Source: Clostridiales bacterium | GTDB lineage: Bacteria; Bacillota; Clostridia; Lachnospirales; Anaerotignaceae | Assembly (NCBI GenBank): GCA_019423725.1 | Contig: JAHZAW010000040.1 | Coordinates: 1 to 64,000, forward strand | Direction: 5' to 3' | Length of the DNA: 64,000 nt | In this document: positions 18,401-26,618 of the stretch, piece by piece | Layout of the letters: each line of letters starts with the position of its first letter | Numbering within the stretch: position 1 is the stretch's first letter | Program-made: the position numbers and the translations under genes | The notes under the pieces: generated by a model | The model's input: only the letters and a program-made list of their open reading frames with translations | Database searches by the model: none | Told to the model about the DNA's origin: nothing

Positions 18401-19997
18401 TATCTCCCCTCCCCCTCACCATGATATTTATTCAATAGAAGACCTGGCACAGCTCATATACGACCTTAAAAACTCCAACAGAGCAGCTCGTATATCAGTT
18501 AAGCTCGTTTCCGAATCAGGTGTAGGAACTATCGCTGCCGGCGTTGCTAAGGCAGGTGCACAGGTAATACTTATTTCAGGTTATGATGGAGGAACAGGAG
18601 CTGCTCCTAAGAGTTCAATACATTCTGCTGGACTTCCCTGGGAACTTGGACTTGCTGAGACCCATCAGACACTTATAGAAAATGGACTCCGTTCAAGGGT
18701 CGTTATCGAGACAGATGGTAAGCTTATGAGCGGCCGTGATGTTGCCATCGCTTGTATGCTTGGTGCAGAAGAATTCGGCTTTGCTACAGCTCCCCTGGTA
18801 ACCATGGGCTGTGTAATGATGAGGGTCTGCAACCTTGATACATGCCCTGTCGGCATCGCTACACAGAACCCTGAACTCAGAAAGAGATTCAGAGGAAAAC
18901 CTGAATATGTAATCAACTTTATGATGTTCATAGCTGAGGAACTCAGAGAGATCATGGCTAAATGCGGTGTTCGTACAGTAAACGAACTCGTAGGCCATAC
19001 AGAATTCCTCAAAGTCAGAGAAAAGAAGGCAACAGAAGGTGCTGCCCTCGTTGATATGAGCAAGATACTCTATAATCCTCATACAAAGGATGGAGATACT
19101 CATTTTGACCCTGCTAAGGTCTATGACTTCAAACTTGAGAATACAATAGATGAAAAGATTCTTCTTAAGAAGTTCGCATCTTCTTTAAAGACAGGAGAAA
19201 AACAGAGAGTAGAAATAAAAGTTACAAGTACAGACCGTACACTTGGTACTATCCTTGGTTCCGAGATAACAAAATCCCTTGGAACATCCGTTGAAGACGA
19301 TACATTTACAGTTAAATGTCTTGGAGGCGGCGGACAGAGTTTCGGCGCATTTATTCCTAAGGGTCTTACGATTGAACTTGAAGGCGACAGCAATGACTAC
19401 TTCGGCAAAGGACTTTCAGGCGGAAAACTTATAGTATATCCTCCTAAGGGAAGCCGTTTCAAACCAGAAGAAAATATAATCATAGGCAACGTTGCCCTTT
19501 ATGGCGCAACCAGCGGAAAAGCATTCATCAATGGTATTGCCGGTGAAAGATTCTGTGTAAGGAACTCTGGAGCCACAGCCGTTGTTGAAGGTGTCGGCGA
19601 CCATGGATGCGAGTATATGACAGGCGGTACAGCCCTTATACTTGGAAAAACAGGCAAAAACTTCGCTGCTGGTATGTCCGGAGGAATAGCCTATGTACTT
19701 GATGAAAATCATGATCTTTACCTTCGTGTCAACAAAGAGCTTGTAAATATCGAAACAGTAAGTGAAAAACACGATCTTGCTGAGATAAAACGCCTTATTA
19801 CAGAACATGTAGAGGCAACAGGTTCTCCCCTTGGCAGACGTATTCTTGATAATTTCGATGAATATTCTGATAAGTTCAAAAAGATCATGCCCGTTGACTA
19901 TAACCATATGCTCCAGTCAATTTCTCAGATGGAAGAGAAAGGCATGTCAAGAGAACAGGCAGAAATCGAAGCTTTCTATATGAATACAGGCAGATAA
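15456..19997 (+). CDS. gltB: Glutamate synthase, large subunit
   Basis: 1513 residues. Transfers the glutamine amide to 2-oxoglutarate to give two glutamates, with GltD supplying electrons. Domains: a 22-residue propeptide, then C23 (HDNCGIG), the N-terminal nucleophile of the class II glutaminase (to about 430); central domain; FMN-binding synthase domain with SGEGGELPERL and GAKPGEGGHLPG; 3Fe-4S cysteines around residue 1125 (CNLDTCPVG); C-terminal GXGXG beta-helix (GGGGQSFGAF). Start ATG 15456 follows AGGGG by nine bases. Full length and undamaged, in contrast to gltD immediately downstream (13 bases). Confidence 0.96.
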   Translation: MSENYMDNKNKGLYESQFEHDNCGIGAVVNIKGKQSHKIVDDALKIVEKLEHRAGKDAEGKTGDGVGIMLQISHDFFKKAAADIGIELNEARDYGVGMFFFPQDTLKRNQAKKMFEVITAKEGLKFLGWRTVPVDPTVLGQKAKDCMPNIMQAIIERPENISRGLDFDRKLYVIRRVFEQSNDNTYVVSLSSRTIVYKGMFLVGQLRKFYLDLQDTDYKSAIAMVHSRFSTNTNPSWERAHPNRFILHNGEINTIRGNVDRMLAREETMFSKVMAKDMDKVLPVVNVSGSDSAMLDNTLEFLVMNGMDLPLALMITIPEPWSNDKNISREKRDLYRYYATMMEPWDGPASILFSDGDIVGAVLDRNGLRPSRYYITNDDHLVLSSEVGVLEFDPSKVVKKSRLEPGKMLLVDTKAGRVISDEELKERYALKQPYGEWLDQYLVDLKDLPIPNKKVDIHPQEIRDKLYKAFGYTYEDVKSAILPMATNAAEPTAAMGIDIPLAVLSDKHQPLFNYFKQIFAQVTNPPIDAIREEIVTNTSVYIGSDGNLLEEKPDNCRMLHISNPILTSVDMLKIRNMDIPGFKVETVSLLYYTNTPLDRAIDHLFVSIDRAYKNGANIIILSDRGVDENHVAIPSLLAVSAVEQHLIKTKKRTAVSIILESAEPRDVHHFATLLGYGARAINPYLAHECIGELIDMGMLNKDLHVAIDDYNSAILHGIVKIASKMGISTLQSYQSAQIFEAIGISKEVTDKYFTNTVSRVGGVGLKEIGEDVEWRHSHAFDPLGLGVDTTLDSNGAHKLRSGSDKEDHLYSPKVIVTLQEAARNGDYNKFKEYTAMVDDETKPHTLRGLLEFNFDPKKSIPIEEVEPASEIVKRFKTGAMSYGSISQEAHECLAKAMNRIGGKSNSGEGGELPERLHSDCCSAIKQVASGRFGVTSEYLVSAKEIQIKMAQGAKPGEGGHLPGKKVYPWIAKTRYSTPGVSLISPPPHHDIYSIEDLAQLIYDLKNSNRAARISVKLVSESGVGTIAAGVAKAGAQVILISGYDGGTGAAPKSSIHSAGLPWELGLAETHQTLIENGLRSRVVIETDGKLMSGRDVAIACMLGAEEFGFATAPLVTMGCVMMRVCNLDTCPVGIATQNPELRKRFRGKPEYVINFMMFIAEELREIMAKCGVRTVNELVGHTEFLKVREKKATEGAALVDMSKILYNPHTKDGDTHFDPAKVYDFKLENTIDEKILLKKFASSLKTGEKQRVEIKVTSTDRTLGTILGSEITKSLGTSVEDDTFTVKCLGGGGQSFGAFIPKGLTIELEGDSNDYFGKGLSGGKLIVYPPKGSRFKPEENIIIGNVALYGATSGKAFINGIAGERFCVRNSGATAVVEGVGDHGCEYMTGGTALILGKTGKNFAAGMSGGIAYVLDENHDLYLRVNKELVNIETVSEKHDLAEIKRLITEHVEATGSPLGRRILDNFDEYSDKFKKIMPVDYNHMLQSISQMEEKGMSREQAEIEAFYMNTGR

Positions 19998-20010
19998 GGA
20001 GGAACTGAAC

Positions 20011-21501
20011 ATGGGAAAATCAACAGCATTTTTAGATTATAAATGAGAACTGAATCCTTCAACGGATCCTAAAGTAAGAATAACTAACTTCAATGAATTT
20101 CATAAACAGATATCTGGCGAAAAGAGACGTCTGCAGGGTGCTAGATGCATGAACTGCGGTGTCCCCTTCTGCCAGTCGGGAATGATGCTCAACGGTATGG
20201 CTACAGGCTGTCCCCTTCATAACCTCATCCCCGAATGGAATGATGAGATATACAACAACAACCTTGAGCACGCCCTTGCAAGGCTTTTAAAGACAAACAA
20301 CTTCCCGGAATTTACCGGCCGTGTCTGCCCTGCCCTTTGCGAGGCAGCCTGCACCTGTGGTTTGAACGATACACCTGTAACGGTTAAGGAAAATGAGCTT
20401 TCACTTATCGAAAATGGTTTTGAAAACGGATATGTGAAACCCGTTATCCCTCCTGTCAGGTCCGATAAAAAAGTCGCTGTCATTGGTTCCGGACCTTCCG
20501 GCCTGGCAGCAGCTGATATGCTCAATAAACGCGGCCATAACGTTACCGTATTTGAGAAACACGACCGTATCGGCGGACTTCTTATGTATGGCATACCTAA
20601 TATGAAACTTGAGAAAGATATCGTAGAACGCAGAGTAAAACTTATGGAAGAAGAAGGCGTTACATTCGTTACTAACGCTGATGTTGGAAATACAACGGAT
20701 GCCAAAGAGATCCTCAATTCATTTGACGCCGTAATACTCTGCTGTGGTGCTGAAAATCCCAGAGATATAAACGCTCCCGGAAGAAATGAAACAAACGGCA
20801 TATACTTTGCGGTAGATTTCCTTACAAGAAATACTAAGAGCCTTTTAGACTCAAACTTTGAAGATAAAAAGTATATTGATGTCAGAAATAAAAATGTAGT
20901 TATTGTCGGCGGCGGTGACACAGGAAACGACTGTACAGGAACAGCCATCAGACATTGCTGCAAATCCGTAACACAGATCGAAATGATGCCTAAGCTCCCC
21001 GATGAGAGGACGCCTCAGAACCCTTGGCCTCAGTGGCCCAGAGTATGCAAGACAGACTACGGCCAGGAAGAAGCCATAGCTGTATTTGGCCATGACCCCA
21101 GAGTTTATGAGACTACTATAAAAGAGATCATTCCCGATAAAAAAGGAAATCTTAAAGCTGTAAAGACCGTTAAGGTAAAACAGGAAAAGGACCCTGCAAC
21201 AGGAGCTTTCTCAATGGTAGAAGTACCTGGCAGCGAAAAGATACTTGATGCTGATGTGCTTATAATCGCCGCAGGATTCTTAGGAAGCAGGAAGTATATT
21301 TCTGAAGCCTTTGGAGTTGAGCTCAATCAGAGAACTAATGTAAAAACTGAAGAAGGTAAATATAAGACTAATGTTGAAAAGGTATTTACAGCAGGCGATA
21401 TGCACAGAGGACAGTCTCTGGTCGTATGGGCCATAACAGAAGGCCGTGCCGCTGCTAAAGAAGTGGATGCCTATCTTATGGGCTATTCAAATATGGTTTA
21501 A
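20011..21501 (+). pseudogene. gltD: Glutamate synthase small subunit, interrupted by in-frame TGA
   Basis: From the ATG at 20011 (GGAGG upstream) the frame reads MGKSTAFLDYK, then TGA (20044-20046), then continues in the same frame as ELNPSTDPKVRITNFNEFH and on to the stop at 21501, 497 codons in all, the normal GltD length. The stop stands where GltD usually has Arg or a similar residue. The rest is intact: 4Fe-4S cysteines C46, C49, C54, FAD site VIGSGPSGLAAADML, NADPH-site GGGDTGNDC. The next in-frame ATG (20149) would drop C46 and has a poor ribosome site. The role would be to pass electrons from NADPH to GltB. It may be a sequencing error, recent mutation or read-through. Confidence 0.8.
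20044..20046 (+). other. In-frame TGA codon within gltD
   Basis: Codon 12 of gltD is TGA between AAA and GAA. TGA is used as an ordinary stop by several neighbours (for example folC and mutS), so the genetic code is standard. One base change from AGA or CGA (Arg) would create it. Confidence 0.9.
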
Positions 21502-21538
21502 TATTGCCCCTAATTTATTTATTCATATATTTTCACCC

Positions 21539-21580
21539 GGGCCGGAAGGAGAAATCCTCCGGTCCTTTCATTTCTGATTT
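21539..21580 (+). terminator. Terminator of the glutamate synthase genes
   Basis: The stem 21539-21546 with 21558-21565 (one G-U) is extended by GGA/TCC around a GAAA loop. T-rich sequence follows. Confidence 0.8.
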
Positions 21581-21655
21581 TATTTTTATATGGGATTTCT
21601 GCTTTTAATACGGCGGATATTAATATATACTAAAATTATAAAGGAGGTGCGGGAT

Positions 21656-21991
21656 ATGCACAAAAAGTATAAGGTCTACAGTGTGTCACTGTCCATGCCT
21701 ATGATACAGGAAAATATGGCCCCGGGCTGTACATCTGCCCTAAAGGATGGGATCGAACGTAAAAACATAAAAGTATTTGATGAGCTTTCGGAGGCTGAAA
21801 AGGAGCTTGAACGCCACACCTCCATGGTATATCCGCGTTTTGAATGCAGGAAGGCCTATTATGAGGTCACGGAATGGTATCTTGATGAAATAACTTTAGA
21901 TGAAAATGGCAGCGATATATCCTCAAGATGCCTGAAAAATGCAAAAATGGATCTATCCTATGTAGAAGATCAAAATGATTATATGCCATAA
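21656..21991 (+). CDS. Hypothetical protein, 111 residues
   Basis: I do not recognise this family. The ATG at 21656 is preceded by AAAGGAGG with eight bases spacing, a near-ideal ribosome site, and the gene ends in a 16-bp terminator stem, so it is very probably expressed. The protein is soluble, acidic in its C-terminal half (WYLDEITLDENGSDIS) and has no signal peptide, metal-binding cysteine pattern or membrane segment. It stands alone between gltD and a TetR gene. Confidence 0.65.
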   Translation: MHKKYKVYSVSLSMPMIQENMAPGCTSALKDGIERKNIKVFDELSEAEKELERHTSMVYPRFECRKAYYEVTEWYLDEITLDENGSDISSRCLKNAKMDLSYVEDQNDYMP

Positions 21992-22030
21992 AATATAACT
22001 TGTCCGCAGTGATTCAGTCAAAAACATTTT

Positions 22031-22070
22031 ATACAAACGGCACAGCTTTTGCTGTGCTGTTTGTATTTTT
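22031..22070 (+). terminator. Terminator of the 111-residue gene
   Basis: A 16-bp stem (22031-22046 with 22051-22066, one G-U pair, loop TTTT) is followed by five T. Confidence 0.92.
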
Positions 22071-22130
22071 CCTGCTTAAATGAATATCATTCCGCATTCC
22101 CATAGAGTATCCTTACCTTTGCCCCATCAT

Positions 22131-22155
22131 AAAAAGGAATAGGAATACTTATTCC
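22131..22155 (-). terminator. Terminator overlapping the tetR stop codon
   Basis: On the minus strand GGAATA (22155-22150) pairs with TATTCC (22141-22136) and is followed by TTTTT. The tetR stop lies within it. The stem is short, so it may be weak. Confidence 0.55.
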
Positions 22156-22673
22156 CTTCCCTGGTATTCACTTCTAATAATTTCAAACATATCTTCAGGA
22201 CTTTCTTTGCATCCATTTTGAAGCCACAGCTTTATTATTTTAGTAATTCCAGCCTTAAAAAATTCCATATGATATTCAATATATTTATTTTGGAAATGCT
22301 GTCTGGCAAGATCAACATCATAAGCAAATATTTTGTACTCATTGTCATATCCAAGTTTGAAATATGTCTGATAAAATATCTGGTTGTCTTTAATATGCCG
22401 GAACAAATTTAGATAATCATCGTTATTAAAGCCCTGAGCCACCTTATACTTGTGTGATTCAAAGGTCTCATTTTCTAATTTATCCCTTATGGCATCTGCC
22501 AGCCCATATATATCCGTATAATTGGCATAAAAAGTTGTCCTGTTTAATCCAGCTCGTTTACAAATATCTGATACACTGATCTTATCTAAATCCTTTGTCT
22601 GCAGCAATTCGATAAATGCTTTTTCGATGAGTTCCATGGACTGTTTTTTTCTCTTATTATTTACCGTATTCAT
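22149..22673 (-). CDS. TetR family transcriptional regulator
   Basis: 174 residues. The N-terminal helix-turn-helix is clear (SVSDICKRAGLNRTTFYANY, about 37-56); the C-terminal ligand domain is of the TetR type that often carries a long last helix (IKLWLQNG). It is divergent from a four-helix membrane protein gene, with a perfect 20-bp palindrome between them that overlaps its own -35 element. It therefore probably represses itself and the membrane protein gene until a ligand, perhaps a toxic hydrophobic compound, is bound. Confidence 0.9.
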   Translation of the reverse strand: MNTVNNKRKKQSMELIEKAFIELLQTKDLDKISVSDICKRAGLNRTTFYANYTDIYGLADAIRDKLENETFESHKYKVAQGFNNDDYLNLFRHIKDNQIFYQTYFKLGYDNEYKIFAYDVDLARQHFQNKYIEYHMEFFKAGITKIIKLWLQNGCKESPEDMFEIIRSEYQGRE

Positions 22674-22735
22674 AAAAATCTCCTTTATCCCAACACTTGT
22701 TGATAAATTGATGATTGTTTTCCCTTTTGGTAAAC

Positions 22736-22774
22736 ATTATACTTTGTTTGTAATAAAACAACAACTGTTGTTTT
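22736..22774. promoter_or_regulatory. tetR promoter and palindromic operator
   Basis: The palindrome AAAACAACA-AC-TGTTGTTTT (22755-22774) has perfect 9-base arms. On the minus strand TTGTTG (22764-22759), inside the palindrome, and TATAAT (22741-22736) are 17 bases apart and would drive tetR. The palindrome lies just upstream of the ribosome site of the plus-strand gene. Confidence 0.75.
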
Positions 22775-22795
22775 AATATTTTGGAGGTGGTATAA

Positions 22796-23167
22796 ATGAA
22801 AAAAAGCAGTTTTATTGCAATGGTACTTGGAACTATCAGTGCCGTGTTATTTGCCCTTGGTATGTGTATGGCACTGATACAAGACTGGGACGCGTTCAGG
22901 CCCGGCATTATATTTGGCTGTATCGGCCTTATTCTTGGTTTTATAACACTGGCTGTATGGAGAAAAATGGAACATAAACAGCCGATACACATTACTGGAA
23001 AGGCAGTTTTGAGTGTCATCATCGGTGTGGCAGGTGCTCTGGCCCTGGGCGTAGGCATGTGCTTTACCATGGTATGGGGAAAAATGACACTGGGGATTGT
23101 TGTTGGCCTAATAGGCATCATTGTCCTGCTCAGTCTTATACCCTTAACGAAAGGTATAAAAGATTGA
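22796..23167 (+). CDS. Small four-helix membrane protein, TetR-linked
   Basis: 123 residues with four hydrophobic segments (about 7-28, 34-54, 68-92, 98-115), so an inner-membrane protein; the family is unknown to me. GGAGG is nine bases before the ATG. Its position divergent from tetR, with the operator 22-41 bases upstream of the start codon, indicates control by that repressor. Small size and lack of charged residues within helices do not fit a complete transporter; an SMR-like dimer is conceivable but the SMR glutamate is not seen. Confidence 0.7.
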   Translation: MKKSSFIAMVLGTISAVLFALGMCMALIQDWDAFRPGIIFGCIGLILGFITLAVWRKMEHKQPIHITGKAVLSVIIGVAGALALGVGMCFTMVWGKMTLGIVVGLIGIIVLLSLIPLTKGIKD

Positions 23168-23277
23168 TCGTCAGTACCATTTTGAAAATCTTAAAATAAG
23201 AATATATTCATAAATAAAGGTGCTTGTTCATTATGGTGCATTGACCATATGAGATCATCAGGAAAGGAGAATAGTTC

Positions 23278-23469
23278 ATGGCAAGATCAAAGCTTATTAA
23301 AGCAAACGAAAAAATAGAAAAAAAGGTAGTTGAAACATACAAAAAAATCGAAGATGCTGTTGTAGACGGATATACGAAAATCGAGGATTCATTTGTTGAC
23401 CGTTATCTTACAAAGGATGATGAATCCATCAAAGATGCAAAGGAAAGGATAAACAAAAAGCAGCTGTAA
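23278..23469 (+). CDS. 63-residue protein with three 11-residue repeats
   Basis: After a basic start (MARSKLIKANEKIEKK) three consecutive 11-residue units occur: VVETYKKIEDA (17-27), VVDGYTKIEDS (28-38) and FVDRYLTKDDE (39-49). This spacing fits a long amphipathic helix. AAGGAG lies nine bases before ATG. Similar short proteins occur in Clostridia without a known function. It is soluble and highly charged, with no signal peptide, and may bind membranes or another helix. Confidence 0.7.
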   Translation: MARSKLIKANEKIEKKVVETYKKIEDAVVDGYTKIEDSFVDRYLTKDDESIKDAKERINKKQL

Positions 23470-23628
23470 AACTAATAGACTGGTTCAGTATTATCATAAA
23501 TATAAATGGCCAAACCGGCGTTTTTATCTATTATCAAATACCATAAGAAAATAAAAAGCCATTGATATATTAACAGCAGATCTGATTCAATATGGTTCCA
23601 GAGCTTATTGTCCAGCCATAAAAAATAC

Positions 23629-23659
23629 AAAAAAGCAGGCAGGAGTTTTTTCTCCTGCC
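23629..23659 (-). terminator. Terminator of the pspC-like gene
   Basis: The 8-bp stem GGCAGGAG/CTCCTGCC (23659-23652 with 23645-23638) around six bases is followed on the minus strand by a T-rich run. The 275 bases between the 63-residue gene and the PspC gene otherwise show nothing convincing. Confidence 0.8.
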
Positions 23660-23744
23660 CGCTTGATACTTCAATTTTTTTGAAATACCCATTCATATGG
23701 TCATAGATGCTGACTTATGGGTATCTTTTTTTATTTTTCTTTTA

Positions 23745-23963
23745 TTATTTTTCCCTGTACTCAGCGTCTATGGTTCCGTCATCTTCAGGAATGATGAACG
23801 CACAGACAATATAAAGGATGAGGAACAGTCCGTAAAACAATGTTCCAAGCACCCACAGTACCCTTACTACGGTAACATCGATGCCGATATAATCAGCAAC
23901 ACCAAGACATACACCGGATATTTTTCTTCCCTCTTTAGGTCTAACAAGTTTTTTATCCTTCAT
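23745..23963 (-). CDS. PspC-domain membrane protein
   Basis: 72 residues. The N-terminus has the PspC signature (KLVRPKEGRKISGVCLGVADYIGIDVTVVRVLW), followed by one or two hydrophobic segments (VLGTLFYGLFLILYIVCAFIIP). PspC proteins sit in the membrane and take part in envelope-stress responses; in Firmicutes their exact role is poorly known. The ATG at 23963 follows AAGGAG by nine bases; the longer frame upstream runs into radC and lacks a site. It starts 13 bases after the radC stop. Confidence 0.88.
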   Translation of the reverse strand: MKDKKLVRPKEGRKISGVCLGVADYIGIDVTVVRVLWVLGTLFYGLFLILYIVCAFIIPEDDGTIDAEYREK

Positions 23964-23976
23964 AATTGTCATCTCC

Positions 23977-24657
23977 TTACTCAGACAAAACATTGTCATC
24001 TTTAAAACTATAGTATTTACCGTCAGCGACGATAATATGATCCGCAAGATCTATCTTTATGGCAGATAAGGCCTTACGGCAGTCAACAGTAAATCTAATA
24101 TCTTCATAGGATGGTCTTATGCTGCCGCTTGGATGGTTATGCATAAGTATTATGTTGGACGCGTCGGTCTTAACAGCTATTTCAACGATTTTTCTTACGT
24201 CAACATAAACTGATCCGGCCATTCCGCTGGATACTTCCACGCATTTTATAACAGCCATGGAGTTATTCAAACAAACCACATAAAGCTTTTCAATATTTAT
24301 GCCATTCAAATATGATAAGGCATACTCACCGGCAATGGCTGTTTTATTGAGCACAACATTTCTATCCCATTTTTCAATGGACATCCTTCTGTTTATCTCG
24401 CCTATGAGCGAAAATAATGTGGCAGCATTAAGGCTTATGCCGCACATATCTGATATGGACCTTGGATCGGAATTTACAAGTCTTGTAATAGAGCCGCCAA
24501 ATTCATTCAGCACCCTATGGGCCGTTTCATTCATGTCTCTTCTGGGATATGCATAATAAAGAAGCATCTCTATTATCTCATGGTCATTGAAACTCTGGCC
24601 GCCATACTCGATGTATTTACTTCTCATTCTTTCCCTGTGTCCATCATGTACGCCCAT
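23977..24657 (-). CDS. radC: RadC-like JAB-domain protein
   Basis: 226 residues. An N-terminal helix-hairpin-helix region (about 1-90) is followed by the MPN/JAB domain with the metal motif MHNHPSG and the following Ser/Asp in SIRPSYEDIRFT. The family was named for DNA repair, but a repair role is not established. Length is normal. It is four bases downstream of a DUF402 gene and is part of the same minus-strand run. Confidence 0.9.
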   Translation of the reverse strand: MGVHDGHRERMRSKYIEYGGQSFNDHEIIEMLLYYAYPRRDMNETAHRVLNEFGGSITRLVNSDPRSISDMCGISLNAATLFSLIGEINRRMSIEKWDRNVVLNKTAIAGEYALSYLNGINIEKLYVVCLNNSMAVIKCVEVSSGMAGSVYVDVRKIVEIAVKTDASNIILMHNHPSGSIRPSYEDIRFTVDCRKALSAIKIDLADHIIVADGKYYSFKDDNVLSE

Positions 24658-24660
24658 ATA

Positions 24661-25140
24661 TTATGCCCTCGTATCAAAATACTCCCTGGTCATATCCTTC
24701 CATTTACCGCTGTACACCAGCTCAAGGAGCTTATCCAGCTTAACAAGAAGTTCCTTGACCGTATCTTCGTTTATAAGTTTTTCATCAAGCGCCTCAGCGA
24801 CCTCTCCAACGTCTACGACTTCAACAAAGCCGCTTGGATATATTTTAACATCAACCAGAAGATCCGTAAATATCCATGTATTCTCTTCCTTCTGATACTC
24901 ACTGTTTATTATATCGCAGTAATAATAAACGACTTCACCGTTATCCTTCATAAATTTGCTTATCTTATATCCTTCGTTCATAAAAGTATATGAGATACCC
25001 TTTGAAAATTCCTTTTTAGGCTTAAAAGTATTCCATTTAGTAACTATAACATCATCTGTTATAAGCAGAATCTCATCGTCATTAAGGGATTTTATCTCAA
25101 GGGGTATATATCTTTTTCTATAAAGCAAAGGTTTCTCCAT
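24661..25140 (-). CDS. DUF402 family protein
   Basis: 159 residues resembling DUF402 proteins: a compact beta-barrel with a conserved YYCDI stretch (YYYCDIINSEYQK) and a downstream DLLVDVKIYPSG motif. Members include nucleoside tri/diphosphatases acting on phosphate-rich substrates; the Asp residues in CDI and LLVDV fit metal binding. The specific substrate here is not known. It lies between a zinc-ribbon/TPR gene and radC on one strand. Confidence 0.75.
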   Translation of the reverse strand: MEKPLLYRKRYIPLEIKSLNDDEILLITDDVIVTKWNTFKPKKEFSKGISYTFMNEGYKISKFMKDNGEVVYYYCDIINSEYQKEENTWIFTDLLVDVKIYPSGFVEVVDVGEVAEALDEKLINEDTVKELLVKLDKLLELVYSGKWKDMTREYFDTRA

Positions 25141-25160
25141 AAATTTCTCCCCCGTAAATA

Positions 25161-26612
25161 TTATTCATTAGTAGTCTGGCTGCTGGTCTGGTCCTGGCCT
25201 GAATTCTGTCCTGAACTCTGGCCTGAAGCGACAGACGCACTTAATGTATCGATGCTGTTCTGGGCATTGGCAGCCTGAGAAGACTTAGGATAGTCATTAA
25301 CTACTTTCTGATAATATGATATGGCTGTGGCAGTCTCTCCCTTGGCCTCAGCTATCTTTCCTAAATAATATATCACATCGCCTGCATAGTCCTCATCAGT
25401 TATCAGATCAAGACAGTCATTTAAGGATTTTTCAGCATCATCATAGTTGCCGGCAAGATAATACATCTTTCCTTCGCTGTAAAGATCCTCAGCAGCCTTG
25501 GCAAATGTCTGCTCCCTGACTGTATCATACATTGCTATATCCTCATCGGACATATCACTTATATCCACATCTTTTACAAGCAGAGCAGCTTCCTTATATT
25601 CACCATTGGCAAGCAGAGCGTATGCTTTGCTGACATTTCCTATCTTTGTCTGTAATGCGACGGATTCCTTGTATTTTTCAACTTCTTCCTTAAGCTGTGC
25701 ATTTTCATTGAGCACATCATCATAGCTGGCGCTTCCATCACCGCCGTTATATGACTCATAATTCTCAAGAGTAGTCTTAAGGTCGTTTATGGTCTTGTTC
25801 TTGCTCTCAAGCATCGTCGGGAAGGCAAGGGCAAGAAGTACCGCTGCGGCACATACGACACCGCCGGCAAAGGATATTATCTCCTGCTTTCCTATAATGC
25901 TCCTTCCTGAATCCTTATAGGCAAGACGCCTCTTTCTTCTTGATACCGAGTCTTCTTCTCCTACCTTGACATCGGCGGCATTATTCCCCGCAGATACCTT
26001 GCTCACCGGAGTTATCTCCTGCATATATCTTAAAGCTGTAGGGTTCTTCTTATCAAGATAAAGCACCCTCTTTACAAAGGGCTCAGCAGCTGAGTTGTTG
26101 CCGCTTGCCATATTGCAGAGCGCAGCCAGGTTATAAGCGTCAACAAGTTTTGAATTATATGATATCGCTTTCTTAAGCTGAATAAGAGCAAGGTCCTCAC
26201 TGTGCTGTCCGATATACTGTATGGCAAGATTATACAGCCTCAGGGCATCATTCATTTTCTCAAGATCCCTTGCGTTTTTCTGAAGTTTTTCCATGTATTC
26301 AGAAGCGGTTTTATCGTTTTTATTAAGGTTTGAGCTCATGACCCATTCCTTCAGCGCATCAGCGACAAGTCCCTTTTCATAATATACAAGTCCAAGGAGA
26401 TTTCTTGCTTTGGTGTTAAATTTATTCACCATTATGCTCTTTTTTAAGTTCTCAATGGCACCTGTCAGATCTCTTTCATTGGCGCACTTAAGTCCGGCAT
26501 TATAAAGTTTGTCGGAAATCGTCCTTGTCTTATTGTATAAAATGATGTCCGTTCCACAGTCCGGACAAATATTGCCGCTTTTAAATATGTATCCACAAAC
26601 TGGACATTTCAC
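25161..26612 (-). CDS. Zinc-ribbon TPR membrane protein
   Basis: 483 residues. The N-terminus has a zinc-ribbon (C3, C6, C16, C19). Cytoplasmic TPR repeats follow (about 33-200). One membrane helix is at about 247-271 (SFAGGVVCAAAVLLALAF). A coiled coil then leads to further TPR repeats (about 330-460) outside, and a Ser/Gln/Gly-rich tail. The start is GTG at 26612, with AGGAG nine bases upstream lying over the stop of the preceding small gene. The layout suggests a scaffold linking cytoplasmic and envelope partners; its partners are unknown. Confidence 0.8.
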   Translation of the reverse strand: MKCPVCGYIFKSGNICPDCGTDIILYNKTRTISDKLYNAGLKCANERDLTGAIENLKKSIMVNKFNTKARNLLGLVYYEKGLVADALKEWVMSSNLNKNDKTASEYMEKLQKNARDLEKMNDALRLYNLAIQYIGQHSEDLALIQLKKAISYNSKLVDAYNLAALCNMASGNNSAAEPFVKRVLYLDKKNPTALRYMQEITPVSKVSAGNNAADVKVGEEDSVSRRKRRLAYKDSGRSIIGKQEIISFAGGVVCAAAVLLALAFPTMLESKNKTINDLKTTLENYESYNGGDGSASYDDVLNENAQLKEEVEKYKESVALQTKIGNVSKAYALLANGEYKEAALLVKDVDISDMSDEDIAMYDTVREQTFAKAAEDLYSEGKMYYLAGNYDDAEKSLNDCLDLITDEDYAGDVIYYLGKIAEAKGETATAISYYQKVVNDYPKSSQAANAQNSIDTLSASVASGQSSGQNSGQDQTSSQTTNE

Positions 26613-26618
26613 GGCAAT

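Noticed and set aside
20044..20046. Selenocysteine at the gltD TGA
   Set aside because: The family has Arg or a similar residue here, not Cys or Sec, and no strong stem-loop of bacterial SECIS type was recognised directly after the codon. A nonsense change or sequence error is simpler.
23472..23696. 74-codon frame on minus
   Set aside because: It contains the pspC terminator, has no ribosome site and is almost wholly hydrophobic by AT bias.
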